Source: Clostridium hydrogenum (GTDB lineage Bacteria > Bacillota > Clostridia > Clostridiales > Clostridiaceae). From it: a stretch of DNA of 64,000 bases. The stretch covers positions 1,050,001 through 1,114,000 of the forward strand of contig NZ_JAEACT010000004.1 of NCBI RefSeq assembly GCF_021432385.1, read 5' to 3'. The notes under the pieces were generated by a model. The model had not been told where the DNA came from and made no database searches. It worked only from the letters and a program-made list of their open reading frames with translations. A program made the translations under genes and the position numbers. Below, piece by piece: positions 1-7,681 of this stretch (position 1 is its first letter; each line of letters begins with the position of its first letter).

Positions 1-161
1 GGTATTAATCTTCCTTTCGGAAGGCTATCCCCCATTGTGAGGCAGGTTGCCCACGTGTTACTCACCCGTCCGCCGCTAGGAACCGAAGTTCCTCGCTCGA
101 CTTGCATGTGTTAAGCACGCCGCCAGCGTTCGTCCTGAGCCAGGATCAAACTCTCAATTTA
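1..161 (-). rRNA. rrs: 16S ribosomal RNA, 5' end (partial)
   Basis: The minus strand carries the start of a bacterial 16S rRNA: the universal AGAGTTTGATCCTGGCTCAG block reads leftward from about 155, followed by the conserved AACGCTGGCGGCGTGC segment and the V1 hairpin. Only about the first 160 nucleotides are present; the rest lies beyond the left edge. The 5' end is placed by analogy with other Clostridium 16S genes, where the mature RNA starts a few bases before GAGAGTTTG. The upstream promoter and leader are at 247-322. Confidence 0.97.
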
Positions 162-246
162 AAAGTTTGATTTAAGCTCATTCGCTTATATTATTAAATA
201 GAATAAATTCTATTCAAAAGAATTGCTGGTTTACTTAATTCTATCT

Positions 247-289
247 CTGTTTAATTTTCAAAGTTCAATGTGCTGTCATCTGACAGCTT
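247..289 (-). promoter_or_regulatory. rRNA leader with boxA-like antitermination signal and start-site hairpin
   Basis: On the minus strand the leader reads ACTTTGAAAATTAAACAG (264-247), the boxA-like sequence typical of Firmicute rRNA leaders. It is preceded by a GCTGTCA-GA-TGACAGC dyad (287-272) that begins at about the expected +1 of the promoter at 294-322. The boxA identity follows family knowledge; the role of the dyad is unknown. Confidence 0.6.
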
Positions 290-293
290 TTAT

Positions 294-322
294 ATCTTAT
301 CACTTTCATTCCATCTTGTCAA
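294..322 (-). promoter_or_regulatory. rRNA operon promoter
   Basis: On the minus strand there is a perfect -35 TTGACA (322-317), a 17-base spacer and a -10 TAAGAT (299-294), about 135 bases before the 16S 5' end. This is a typical strong sigma-A rRNA promoter. Nothing gene-like is visible between it and 570. Confidence 0.85.
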
Positions 323-570
323 CTACTTTTTTAATTTGTTTTAAAGTTTTGTTTTTCAAGATTTCAGTGATTTGTTATCGCTCACTTGCGACGTTTAATA
401 TAGTAACATATTTATTATAGTTGTTCATATTGAAACTCTCCATTATGTTAAAATAATTTCACTTTACTTATTATATAATTGAAATACTTCATTTTACTTA
501 TGCAGATACTCTAGGAAATGTTTAACGGCAAAATACCATTTCAACTTACAATTTGTCGAGGAGAAGCCAA

Positions 571-865
571 AGTACAAAGTACAGAGTACAAAGTACAATG
601 AAGGAGGATTTTTCTCCGCTATCGCTGCGAAAAAATCTGAAAACTTATTTTCTTTATTGCTGCGCAATCGCGCCATTGATGGCGCTCAGCGAAGCTGGCA
701 TTATATAAGTTCTAAGATTTACCTGAACAGCGTTTATTAATATACAAAGTTTTATTGCACTGCTATTGAAAGTAACTCTACTAAGGTTAAAGAACCTACA
801 TGGGCTTTACGCCCAAACCCCTAGTATGTGTATCCTTCTTTGTACTCTGTACTTTGTACTCTGCT
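571..865 (+). repeat. Family-1 palindromic element A (AGTACAA heptad arms)
   Basis: The left arm is four 7-bp units (AGTACAA, AGTACAG, AGTACAA, AGTACAA) followed by TGAAGGAGGATTT. The right arm is the inverted counterpart (TTTGTAC, TCTGTAC, TTTGTAC, TCTGCTC). The interior holds small hairpins, including GCGCAATCGCG, CAGCGAAGCTG and AAGATTTACCTGA, as in the other members. The right half diverges from the family core after about 745 and holds extra sequence. It ends 17 bases from the dinB stop codon, between the rRNA promoter and dinB. Confidence 0.85.
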
Positions 866-882
866 CTAAAACTTCATCTATA

Positions 883-2076
883 CTATTTTTTTATGAATGA
901 TGATCTTTTTACAACTTCCACTCCGTACTTTTCTCTTAATAAATCGATAGTTTTGTCCAAAGCCTTGTTTTTATCTTCATCTTTATTTTCATTTTCAAAT
1001 AATGACATTTGCTTAATTTCACTATCACATAATCCGGAAAGCTGAACTCCTAAAAGTCTTATAGGTTCTTTTTTCCACATTTCTTTAAATATTTCGTTAG
1101 AAACTTCAATAATGCTATTTGTACAATTAGTAGGAGTTTTAAGTTTTTTCTGGTGTGAATAATTTTTGAAATTATTAGTTCTTATGGTTACTGATACAAA
1201 GCTGCAACATTTATTAGTTTTTCTAAGTCTAAATGCAACTGTTTCACAAAGTTCCATAAGCACGTTTCGTATATCATCTATTCTAGTAAGATCTTCAGAA
1301 AGAGTAGTTGAATTGCTTATATTCTTTATTTCTTCTACATTGTGATTAATGCTAGAATTATCAATTCCATTTGCATATTCCCATATCAATCTTCCATAAC
1401 TTTTAAACTTATTAACCAATATATCCACATCAAAGCTCGCAAGTTCACCTATATTGTGGATAAATAATTTATTTAATTTTTCCTTTCCGCTTCTCCCTAC
1501 CATAAATAAATCCCCAACAGGAAGCGGCCACATCTTAGTTTTTATTTCATTTCTATACAAGGTATTAACCTTATCTGGTTTTTCAAGCTCCGATGCCATT
1601 TTAGCAAGAAGTTTATTTGTAGATATTCCTACATTTACAGTAAAACCAAGTTCTTTTCTCACCTTTGCTTTAATTTTATATGCAAATTCAGTTGCTTCTG
1701 ACTCACTTATATCGTTAGTTAAATCCATGAAACATTCATCAATAGAATACTGCTCAATAAACGGTGTGTATTCTCTTAATAATCCCATTAAATTTTTACT
1801 ACATTTTTGATAAACACTAAAGGATGGCTTAAAAACTAAAATTTCGGGACATTTTTTTCTTGCAGAGTACAAACTTTCTCCTGTAACAATTCCATATTTT
1901 TTTGCAGGTGTTGATTTTGCAAGTACAACTCCATGCCTTGCTTCTTCATCCCCTCCTATAACTGAAGGAATATTTCTTATATCTATTTTTTCACCATTAT
2001 TTAATTTGTCAACTGCCGTCCAGGAAAGGAAAGCAGAATTTACATCAACATGAAAAATAATTCTATCCTTTTTCAT
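883..2076 (-). CDS. dinB: DNA polymerase IV-like Y-family polymerase
   Basis: A 397-residue translesion polymerase of the UmuC/DinB family. The first catalytic aspartate is D11 in FHVDVNSAF, with F16 at the steric-gate position, and the second acidic pair is D113/E114 in QYSIDE (109-114). A helix-hairpin-helix region follows near 190-230 and the little-finger domain fills 250-350. A QMSLF motif at 356-360 fits the sliding-clamp binding consensus. N13 replaces the aspartate common in classical DinB, as I recall for the DVNSAFLSW subgroup in Clostridia. It probably copies past lesions at stalled forks. The sirtuin gene lies 73 bases upstream on the same strand, separated by a terminator-like hairpin, so it may be transcribed separately. 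Confidence 0.93.
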   Translation of the reverse strand: MKKDRIIFHVDVNSAFLSWTAVDKLNNGEKIDIRNIPSVIGGDEEARHGVVLAKSTPAKKYGIVTGESLYSARKKCPEILVFKPSFSVYQKCSKNLMGLLREYTPFIEQYSIDECFMDLTNDISESEATEFAYKIKAKVRKELGFTVNVGISTNKLLAKMASELEKPDKVNTLYRNEIKTKMWPLPVGDLFMVGRSGKEKLNKLFIHNIGELASFDVDILVNKFKSYGRLIWEYANGIDNSSINHNVEEIKNISNSTTLSEDLTRIDDIRNVLMELCETVAFRLRKTNKCCSFVSVTIRTNNFKNYSHQKKLKTPTNCTNSIIEVSNEIFKEMWKKEPIRLLGVQLSGLCDSEIKQMSLFENENKDEDKNKALDKTIDLLREKYGVEVVKRSSFIKK

Positions 2077-2097
2077 AAATCCTCTCTATTAGGCATA

Positions 2098-2136
2098 TTA
2101 AAAAAAATAATAAGCCCAAAGTTGGACTTGTTATTT
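2098..2136 (-). terminator. Terminator downstream of the sirtuin gene
   Basis: On the minus strand a stem pairs ACAAGTCCA with TGGGCTTAT around a short loop and is followed by a run of T. It lies just after the sirtuin stop and before dinB. One A-C mismatch and one G-U pair weaken the stem. Confidence 0.6.
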
Positions 2137-2149
2137 TCTTTAAGATGCC

Positions 2150-2881
2150 TTATTCAATTACACTTTTTAATACCTTGCCTATGCTATCATCTATAATTAA
2201 ATCAGCATCTTTATCATAAGGCGTAGTAGATTTATTTATTAAAACTAGTTTACTCCCACTAAAATATCTTATTAAACCAGCAGCAGGATATACCACAAGT
2301 GAGGTTCCCCCAACTATTAACACATCTGCCTGCCTTATATATTGAACTGTTTTGTTTATTACTTCATTATCAAGACCTTCTTCATATAAAACAACATCCG
2401 GTCTTATCATTCCACCACATTCATCACATTTAGGAATACTACTATTGCTATTTACCACATAATCCAAATCAAAATGTTTACCACAACTTAAACAATAGTT
2501 TCTATGAACAGACCCATGCAATTCTAAAACATTTTTTGACCCTGCTGCTTGATGCAAACCATCAATGTTTTGTGTTATAACCGTCTTAACTTTCCCCCTT
2601 TTCTCGAGTTCAGCTAAAGCATAGTGAGCTGCATTTGGCTTAGCGTCTTTAAATATCATTTTTGCCTTATAAAATTCAAAAAAATCTTCCGGATGATTTT
2701 TAAAAAAAGTATGGCTTAACATAACTTCTGGTTGATATGAATAATTATTTTTAGTTTTGTACAAACCCGTTTCGGATCTAAAGTCAGGTATATTGCTTTC
2801 TGTTGAAACCCCAGCTCCACCAAAGAACACTATATTAGAGCTGTCATTGACTATTTTTTTTAGCTCATCTATTTTATCCAA
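2150..2881 (-). CDS. cobB: Sir2-family NAD-dependent protein deacylase
   Basis: A sirtuin that removes acyl groups from lysines using NAD+. Visible motifs, numbered from the TTG at 2899, are the NAD-binding GAGVS (29-32 region) with NIPDFRS, TQNIDG at 109-114, catalytic H128 in LELHGSV, and a structural zinc site of C136, C139, C158 and C161. The GGTSLVVYPAA segment near 197-207 completes the nucleotide pocket. I place the start at TTG 2881 because AGGAG lies 8 bases before it; the TTG at 2899 has no ribosome binding site. A protein of about 243 residues is normal for bacterial class II/III sirtuins. Its target is unknown; acetyl-CoA synthetase is the classical one, but no such gene is nearby. 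Confidence 0.92.
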   Translation of the reverse strand: MDKIDELKKIVNDSSNIVFFGGAGVSTESNIPDFRSETGLYKTKNNYSYQPEVMLSHTFFKNHPEDFFEFYKAKMIFKDAKPNAAHYALAELEKRGKVKTVITQNIDGLHQAAGSKNVLELHGSVHRNYCLSCGKHFDLDYVVNSNSSIPKCDECGGMIRPDVVLYEEGLDNEVINKTVQYIRQADVLIVGGTSLVVYPAAGLIRYFSGSKLVLINKSTTPYDKDADLIIDDSIGKVLKSVIE

Positions 2882-2960
2882 ACTAACATCTCCTAACAAA
2901 ATTATTCTATTTAATTACATTCTAGCACAATAAATAAGATTTAAAAGTGCATTATATTAA

Positions 2961-2989
2961 TTGTATATGCTTTACAGGTACGCTATAAT
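2961..2989 (+). promoter_or_regulatory. Sigma-A-type promoter for the small membrane protein gene
   Basis: A -35 TTGTAT (2961-2966), 17-base spacer and -10 TATAAT (2984-2989) sit about 50 bases before the small membrane protein start at 3043. Confidence 0.7.
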
Positions 2990-3042
2990 GTATTCATACT
3001 ATTTATTAACAGTAACTTAAGTAAAAATTGGAGGTGCACGTA

Positions 3043-3255
3043 TTGATAAAAAAAATAAGAACTAGCCTCATTTCTTCCTTTGGCGAAACAGTAGGATTCC
3101 CGATTAGCACACTATTTGCTGGACTCATACTATTTATTAATTTTATAAATAGAAATAGCTTATCCAGCAGAATAATGTTAGGTTTTTCTATTCTTATTTT
3201 TATAGCAGGTATAGCTTGGCTCATATCACTATATAAATTAAAAAATAAAGTATAA
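3043..3255 (+). CDS. Small two-helix membrane protein of unknown function
   Basis: A 70-residue protein. The TTG at 3043 is chosen because TGGAGGTG ends 6-8 bases before it; a longer frame from 3028 would begin inside that ribosome binding site. Two hydrophobic stretches, roughly residues 18-34 (PISTLFAGLILFINF) and 45-64 (IMLGFSILIFIAGIAWLISL), predict two membrane helices with a basic N-terminus and a lysine-rich tail. I do not recognise a family. It stands alone between divergent and convergent neighbours with its own promoter and terminator, which supports a real gene. Confidence 0.7.
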   Translation: MIKKIRTSLISSFGETVGFPISTLFAGLILFINFINRNSLSSRIMLGFSILIFIAGIAWLISLYKLKNKV

Positions 3256-3267
3256 ATTATATTTTTT

Positions 3268-3302
3268 AAAACAAAAGAACACCCTAAAAAAAGATGTTCT
3301 AA
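3268..3302. terminator. Bidirectional terminator between the small membrane protein and aspA
   Basis: AGAACA pairs with TGTTCT around an A-rich loop. On the minus strand (aspA direction) the stem is followed by TTTTGTTTT. The stem is short, so confidence is moderate. Confidence 0.5.
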
Positions 3303-3366
3303 ATTTTCACTAACATTACTTACAAAAATAATCAAAGTAGTTACTCCCCAACTCTAGTATATAAAA

Positions 3367-4764
3367 TTACCTTCCCACTATTCCTGGACTAGTCATATTA
3401 AGAGGATTTATTAAATCATTTAATTCCTTTTCCTTTAATATTCCCTCGCTAAGAATTATTTTTCTTACGGATTCCCCAGTTTTTATAGCTTGTTTTGCTA
3501 TTTTTGCAGCTGATTTATAGCCAACATATGGACAAATCGCTGTGACTATGCCAACACTGTTATTTACAAGCTCACTGCACCTTTCTCTATTTGCAGTTAT
3601 TCCCACGATACAATTATCAACAAAAGTATCAATTCCATTTGTAAGTGTTTCTAAGGATTGAAATAAATTATAGAATATAACTGGCTCAAAAGCATTCAGT
3701 TCAAGTTGTCCAGCTTCTACAGCCATCGTGACAGTAACATCATTTCCTATTATATTAAAAGCTATTTGATTTATAACCTCAGGTATTACTGGATTAACCT
3801 TCCCCGGCATTATTGACGAACCATTTTGTTTAGCAGGAAGATTTATCTCCCCCAAGCCAGTCCTAGGTCCGGATGACATTAATCTTAAATCATTTGCGAT
3901 TTTAGATAAGTTCACTGCACATGTTTTTATAATCCCCGAAATTAGAGCAAAGCCATCCAAGTTTTGAGTTCCATCAATTAAATCTTGAGATTGATACAAT
4001 TTCAATTTTGTAATCTTCGAAAGTTCGGGTACTATTTTACATACATATTCTTCATCTGCATTAATTCCAGTACCTATTGCCGTTCCCCCTATATTAACTA
4101 CCTCCATTTCTTCTTTTGCTCTTTCGATTCTTGCTGCATCTCTCCTTATAACAGCACTATATGCTTTAAATTCCTGACCAAGAGTAATTGGAACTGCATC
4201 TTGAAGCTGTGTTCTTCCCATTTTTATAACATCTTTAAATTCTTCAGCTTTGTTATCTAATGCTTCACTTAATTCTTTCAACTTTTCAACAACTCTTGCT
4301 ATTAATTTTAAGGCAGTTATTTTACCAGCTGTCGGTATAACATCATTAGTTGATTGTCCCATATTTACATGATCATTTGGACTTACAATATCATATCTTC
4401 CTTTTTCTCCACCTAATAATTCTATCGCTCTATTTGCTATCACTTCATTGGCATTCATATTTATTGATGTTCCTGCTCCGCCTTGAATTGGATCTATAAT
4501 AAAATCTTCTCTAAATTTTCCTTCTATTATCTCATTACAAGCTTCAATTATTGCCTCTGCAAGTTTATTTTCTAATAACCCAATCTCATTATTTGTAATT
4601 GCAGCAGCTTTTTTTATTTCCGCAATACTTGTTATAAATTCTGTGTTTAATTTTAGAGTTGTAATTCTAAAGTTATTTGCCCCTCTTAAAGTTTGAACCC
4701 CATAATACACATCCTTTGGCACCCTTGCTTCACCTATAGAATCACTTTCAATTCTAAAATCCAT
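3367..4764 (-). CDS. aspA: Aspartate ammonia-lyase
   Basis: A 465-residue enzyme of the aspartase/fumarase superfamily that converts L-aspartate to fumarate and ammonia. The superfamily signature GSSIMPGKVNP is at 315-325, and the substrate-binding segments GTSINMNANE (98-107), SPNDHVNMGQSTND (128-141) and KMGRTQLQDA (181-190) are present. Length and the N-terminal RIESDSIGEARVP segment fit aspartase rather than fumarase C. The start ATG is preceded by TAGGAGGG. It is a single-gene unit with a 28-bp dyad in its leader (4804-4831). Fumarate made here could feed reduction or biosynthesis in an anaerobe. Confidence 0.95.
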   Translation of the reverse strand: MDFRIESDSIGEARVPKDVYYGVQTLRGANNFRITTLKLNTEFITSIAEIKKAAAITNNEIGLLENKLAEAIIEACNEIIEGKFREDFIIDPIQGGAGTSINMNANEVIANRAIELLGGEKGRYDIVSPNDHVNMGQSTNDVIPTAGKITALKLIARVVEKLKELSEALDNKAEEFKDVIKMGRTQLQDAVPITLGQEFKAYSAVIRRDAARIERAKEEMEVVNIGGTAIGTGINADEEYVCKIVPELSKITKLKLYQSQDLIDGTQNLDGFALISGIIKTCAVNLSKIANDLRLMSSGPRTGLGEINLPAKQNGSSIMPGKVNPVIPEVINQIAFNIIGNDVTVTMAVEAGQLELNAFEPVIFYNLFQSLETLTNGIDTFVDNCIVGITANRERCSELVNNSVGIVTAICPYVGYKSAAKIAKQAIKTGESVRKIILSEGILKEKELNDLINPLNMTSPGIVGR

Positions 4765-5193
4765 TAAAATTCCCTCCTAAAATAAAGTCTAAATTTATGA
4801 TGCATAACTTGCACATATATTTGCAAGTTATTATTCTTTCAAAACTGCATCGTCCATTTTTTTACATATGCTTTTCTTTGTTTTTACACTTTTGAGATAT
4901 ATCAATATATTTTTGCTGTTTTATTATTTTACACAGCTACATATTAACATATTATTAAAAACAAGTCTATATGTGACTTGAACGAATTCCTTCATTTTAG
5001 ATGGTACAATTTTAAATTATGACTAAATTCATATAACAATAATTCACCAATATATTTATTAACATTTTGAGCATTCATTTTTCAGTAAATTCAGAATAAT
5101 TTTAATGTATTCTTATACCCCTTATTCCAAGAAATGCACATATAATTCACACCAGTATTGTTTTTGAGAAAATAGCAAAAAAGTAACTTAAAA
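4765..5193. other. Non-coding AT-rich gap upstream of aspA
   Basis: No open reading frame with a ribosome binding site is apparent. It contains the aspA leader with the dyad at 4804-4831 and then roughly 350 bases of very AT-rich sequence in which I see no repeat or RNA motif. Confidence 0.6.
4804..4831. promoter_or_regulatory. 28-bp dyad in the aspA leader
   Basis: ATAACTTGC at 4804-4812 pairs with GCAAGTTAT at 4823-4831 across an AT-rich centre. It lies about 40 bases before the aspA start and could be an operator or an mRNA hairpin. I cannot assign a binding protein. Confidence 0.45.
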
Positions 5194-5247
5194 ACAAACG
5201 AACTGTCAAAAATATTACTTGATAATTATTTTTTGACAGTTCGTTTA
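5194..5247 (-). terminator. Terminator of leuA
   Basis: A long stem (ACAAACGAACTGTCAAAAA against TTTTTTGACAGTTCGTTT) lies about 50 bases beyond the leuA stop. On the minus strand it is followed by TTTGTTTTTAAG. The symmetry would also allow termination from the other side. Confidence 0.8.
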
Positions 5248-5299
5248 TTAAATAATTCAATAAATTAATATAAATTTTTTTTTAATTTCACATATATTC

Positions 5300-6964
5300 T
5301 TATATACATCTATTTAGTGCACTTATCAACGCATTAAGTGATGCTGTATCTATATTGTCCGATATGCCAACTCCATAATATCTTTTACCTTTAGCTTCTA
5401 TTTGTATATATGCTACAGCCTTTGAATGTGAACCTACATTAAGGGCATGCTCATCATAAGATATAAACTTGCAACAATTTATGTTATTTGAATGTAATGC
5501 ATTAAAGAACGCATCTACAGGTCCATTACCAATGCCCTCTATTTTCTTATTCACATCATTAATTGATATTAAAGCTTCAATGTCAACCGAATTTTCATCA
5601 TTCTCTACATTTTGAACGGAATGAAGTTTATAATTTTTTAAACAATATGGTTCTTTTCTATCAAGGTATTCACTTTTAAAAAACTCAAATATTTGCTTAG
5701 GTGTAAGTTCTATTCCAAGTTCATCGGATTTTGCCTTTATTACTTTTCCAAACTCTGGGTGCATAGCCTTTGGAAGTATAAACCCGAAATCACTTTCCAT
5801 TATATATGCAGTTCCGCCTTTTCCTGATTGACTATTTATACGGATTATTTCTTCATATTCCCTACCTAAGTCATGCGGGTCAACTGGGATATATGGCACT
5901 TCCCAATACGGATTATTCTCTTCCTTGATTACATGAAGTCCCTTTCTTATGGCATCTTGGTGTGATCCTGAAAACGCCGTAAATACAAGCTTACCTGCAT
6001 ACGGATGACGTTCATGAACATTCATTTTTGTGCATTCTTCATATACTTCAACTACATTATTTAAATCTGAAAAATCAAGTTCAGGATTTATTCCCTCTGA
6101 ATACATATTAAGTGCCATTGTCATTATATCAAGATTTCCCGTTCTCTCACCATTTCCAAATAATGTTCCCTCAATTCTATCTGCTCCAGCTAAAATTCCA
6201 AGTTCACTGGCAGCAGTACAAGTTCCTCTATCATTATGAGTATGTAGACTCACTATAACACTTTCCCTGCTTTTTAAATTCTTGCAAAACCATTCTATTT
6301 GATCTGCATATACATTAGGTGTAGCCATTTCTACAGTTGCTGGTAAATTAATAATAGACTTATTAGCAGTTGTAGGTTTCCATACCTCAAGTACAGCCTC
6401 GCAAATTTCAAGTGCATATTCAAGTTCTGTACCTGTAAAACTCTCTGGTGAATATTCAAAAGTAAACTTAGTCTCAGGATATTTATCCTTATACTTATTA
6501 AGGAGTTCTGCTCCATAAACAGCTATATCAATTATTTCTTTTTTCCCTTTATTAAATACAACTTTTCTTTGAAGCACTGATGTAGAATTATACAAGTGGA
6601 CAATTGCGTTTTTAACCCCACGAAGAGCCTCAAAGGTTTTTTCTATTAAGTTCTCCCTAGCCTGTGTTAATACCTGTATAGTTACATCATCTGGTATCAT
6701 ATTCTCCTCTATCAATGTTCTTAAAAAATTATATTCCGTATTTGAAGCTGAAGGAAATCCAACCTCTATTTCTTTGAACCCCAAATCTACAAGCAAATTA
6801 AACATTTTTATTTTTTCATCTACATTCATTGGCACTGGCAAGGATTGATTTCCATCTCTTAAATCAACGCTGCACCATATTGGTGCCTTTTCAATTTCTT
6901 TATCAGGCCACTCACGATTTTTAATATTGACCTTTGGATACTTTTTATACTTTTTATAATTCAT
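5300..6964 (-). CDS. leuA: 2-isopropylmalate synthase (long LeuA2 type)
   Basis: A 554-residue enzyme that condenses acetyl-CoA with 2-oxoisovalerate in the first committed step of leucine synthesis. The HMGL-like TIM barrel starts with VDLRDGNQSLP (33-43; R36 and D37 are catalytic or metal-linked in the family) and carries the metal-binding HTHNDRGT. The C-terminal LeuA dimer/allosteric domain from about residue 430 ends with GVGISDNIDTASLNAL. The long N-terminus and overall length match the LeuA type 2 found in actinobacteria, fungi and some Clostridia. No other leu gene is adjacent. Expression is set by the T-box leader at 7000-7375 with a leucine CUC specifier. Confidence 0.95.
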   Translation of the reverse strand: MNYKKYKKYPKVNIKNREWPDKEIEKAPIWCSVDLRDGNQSLPVPMNVDEKIKMFNLLVDLGFKEIEVGFPSASNTEYNFLRTLIEENMIPDDVTIQVLTQARENLIEKTFEALRGVKNAIVHLYNSTSVLQRKVVFNKGKKEIIDIAVYGAELLNKYKDKYPETKFTFEYSPESFTGTELEYALEICEAVLEVWKPTTANKSIINLPATVEMATPNVYADQIEWFCKNLKSRESVIVSLHTHNDRGTCTAASELGILAGADRIEGTLFGNGERTGNLDIMTMALNMYSEGINPELDFSDLNNVVEVYEECTKMNVHERHPYAGKLVFTAFSGSHQDAIRKGLHVIKEENNPYWEVPYIPVDPHDLGREYEEIIRINSQSGKGGTAYIMESDFGFILPKAMHPEFGKVIKAKSDELGIELTPKQIFEFFKSEYLDRKEPYCLKNYKLHSVQNVENDENSVDIEALISINDVNKKIEGIGNGPVDAFFNALHSNNINCCKFISYDEHALNVGSHSKAVAYIQIEAKGKRYYGVGISDNIDTASLNALISALNRCI

Positions 6965-6999
6965 TTAAATAGCCCCCTTATCAATCTACTCTTACTCTT

Positions 7000-7375
7000 T
7001 TTTAAATAAAAAAGCCCCAATCTCTAATACATTCTAGAGACGAGGCTAACCCGCGGTACCACTCCAATTAACTTTAGTTAAAAAGTTCACTTTTCAATGG
7101 CACTAAGACCATCTATCCACATAACGGTGGAATTCCGTTCTACCCTACTAAAGATAAACCATCGTGAAACTTAAAATTTATTTGTACCAAAATGCCATCT
7201 TCTAGGCATTATGGTTCACATGAATTTTAATAGTTGAACTGGTATATCTAAAAGTTCAGGAGACCGCTCACAGACGAGTTCAGAATATAAAAATTACCGC
7301 ATCACAGCTACCACGGCTCTCTGAAACTTTTATTGATTCCTACTACTTCTGATCATTGCAGTTTTATCGATATAT
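7000..7375 (-). promoter_or_regulatory. Leucine T-box riboswitch of leuA, carrying a 98-bp palindrome
   Basis: On the minus strand the leader begins with Stem I (AGTAGTAGGA, then AGAGAGCCGTGGTAGCTG, with closing strands at about 7335-7320 and 7256-7246). A specifier loop TGAACTC offers CUC (7278-7276), a leucine codon. The T-box core GGAGTGGTACCGCGG is at 7065-7051. It is followed by a terminator stem (CTCTA...TAGAG, 7046-7010) and TTTTTT. Uncharged tRNA-Leu should stabilise the antiterminator and turn on leuA. The linker between Stem I and the antiterminator contains a complete family-2 palindrome (7152-7249), which is not a normal T-box component. Confidence 0.9.
7152..7249 (+). repeat. 98-bp palindromic element, copy 1 (inside T-box leader)
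   Basis: The arms begin AGATAAACCA at the left and end GGTATATCT at the right and are imperfectly complementary over their whole length. The centre is ACCAAAATGCC-atcttct-AGGCATTATGG. The same 98-bp unit occurs at 17574-17671, 26549-26646 and 38367-38464. In this orientation it is antisense to leuA. Confidence 0.85.
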
Positions 7376-7388
7376 TTAAGTTATTGCT

Positions 7389-7417
7389 ATTTTACTATAC
7401 TAAATTTTCAAAGTAAA
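7389..7417 (-). promoter_or_regulatory. Possible leuA leader promoter
   Basis: On the minus strand a -35-like TTTACT (7417-7412) and -10-like TAAAAT (7394-7389) are 17 bases apart and lie just upstream of T-box Stem I. TATAGT nearby is an alternative -10. Confidence 0.4.
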
Positions 7418-7510
7418 TATAAAAATATTCAAAATATTAATTTAATTTTTTTGAGATTATTTTTTGATAATTCATTATTAACTAGTTTGTTTTTTTGCTT
7501 TGTTCTAAAC

Positions 7511-7625
7511 CTAACTATTTTTTACGGCAACAATAAGACCATCCCCTACAGGTAAAAGTGTACTTTTTAACTCTTTGCAGTTTACAACTAAATTATTAAA
7601 TTGCTCATTATATTCTATAAATATT
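7511..7625 (-). pseudogene. C-terminal fragment of a SAM-dependent O-methyltransferase
   Basis: Minus-strand translation ending at TAG 7511-7513 reads YNEQFNNLVVNCKELKSTLL followed by PVGDGLIVAVKNS. This resembles the conserved C-terminus of YrrM-type O-methyltransferases, which end in a [IL]LP[VI]GDG motif. Only about 37 residues remain. There is no start codon, and the sequence upstream is the kimA terminator, so the 5' nine tenths of the gene have been lost. It is a decayed remnant between leuA and kimA. Confidence 0.6.
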
Positions 7626-7639
7626 GCAAAAAACAAAAT

Positions 7640-7671
7640 AGAGTAAAGAAAATTAAGTATTTCTTCACTCT
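7640..7671 (-). terminator. Terminator of kimA
   Basis: AGAGTGAAGAAA pairs with TTTCTTTACTCT on the minus strand and is followed by ATTTTGTTTTTT. It starts 10 bases after the kimA stop. Confidence 0.75.
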
Positions 7672-7681
7672 ATTCTAAACT

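Noticed and set aside
571-600. Heptad arrays as a CRISPR or ordinary microsatellite
   Set aside because: There are no spacers, the units are 7 bp and continuous, and each array is matched by an inverted array at the other end of a hairpin core.
494-676. Minus-strand frame of 60 codons near the rRNA gene
   Set aside because: It overlaps element A, has no ribosome binding site, and its residues are the translated heptads.
800-1045. Plus-strand frame of 81 codons
   Set aside because: It is made of the right arm of element A and the antisense of dinB.
3006-3335. Minus-strand frame of 109 codons opposite the small membrane protein
   Set aside because: The plus-strand frame has a promoter, ribosome binding site and terminator; this one has none.
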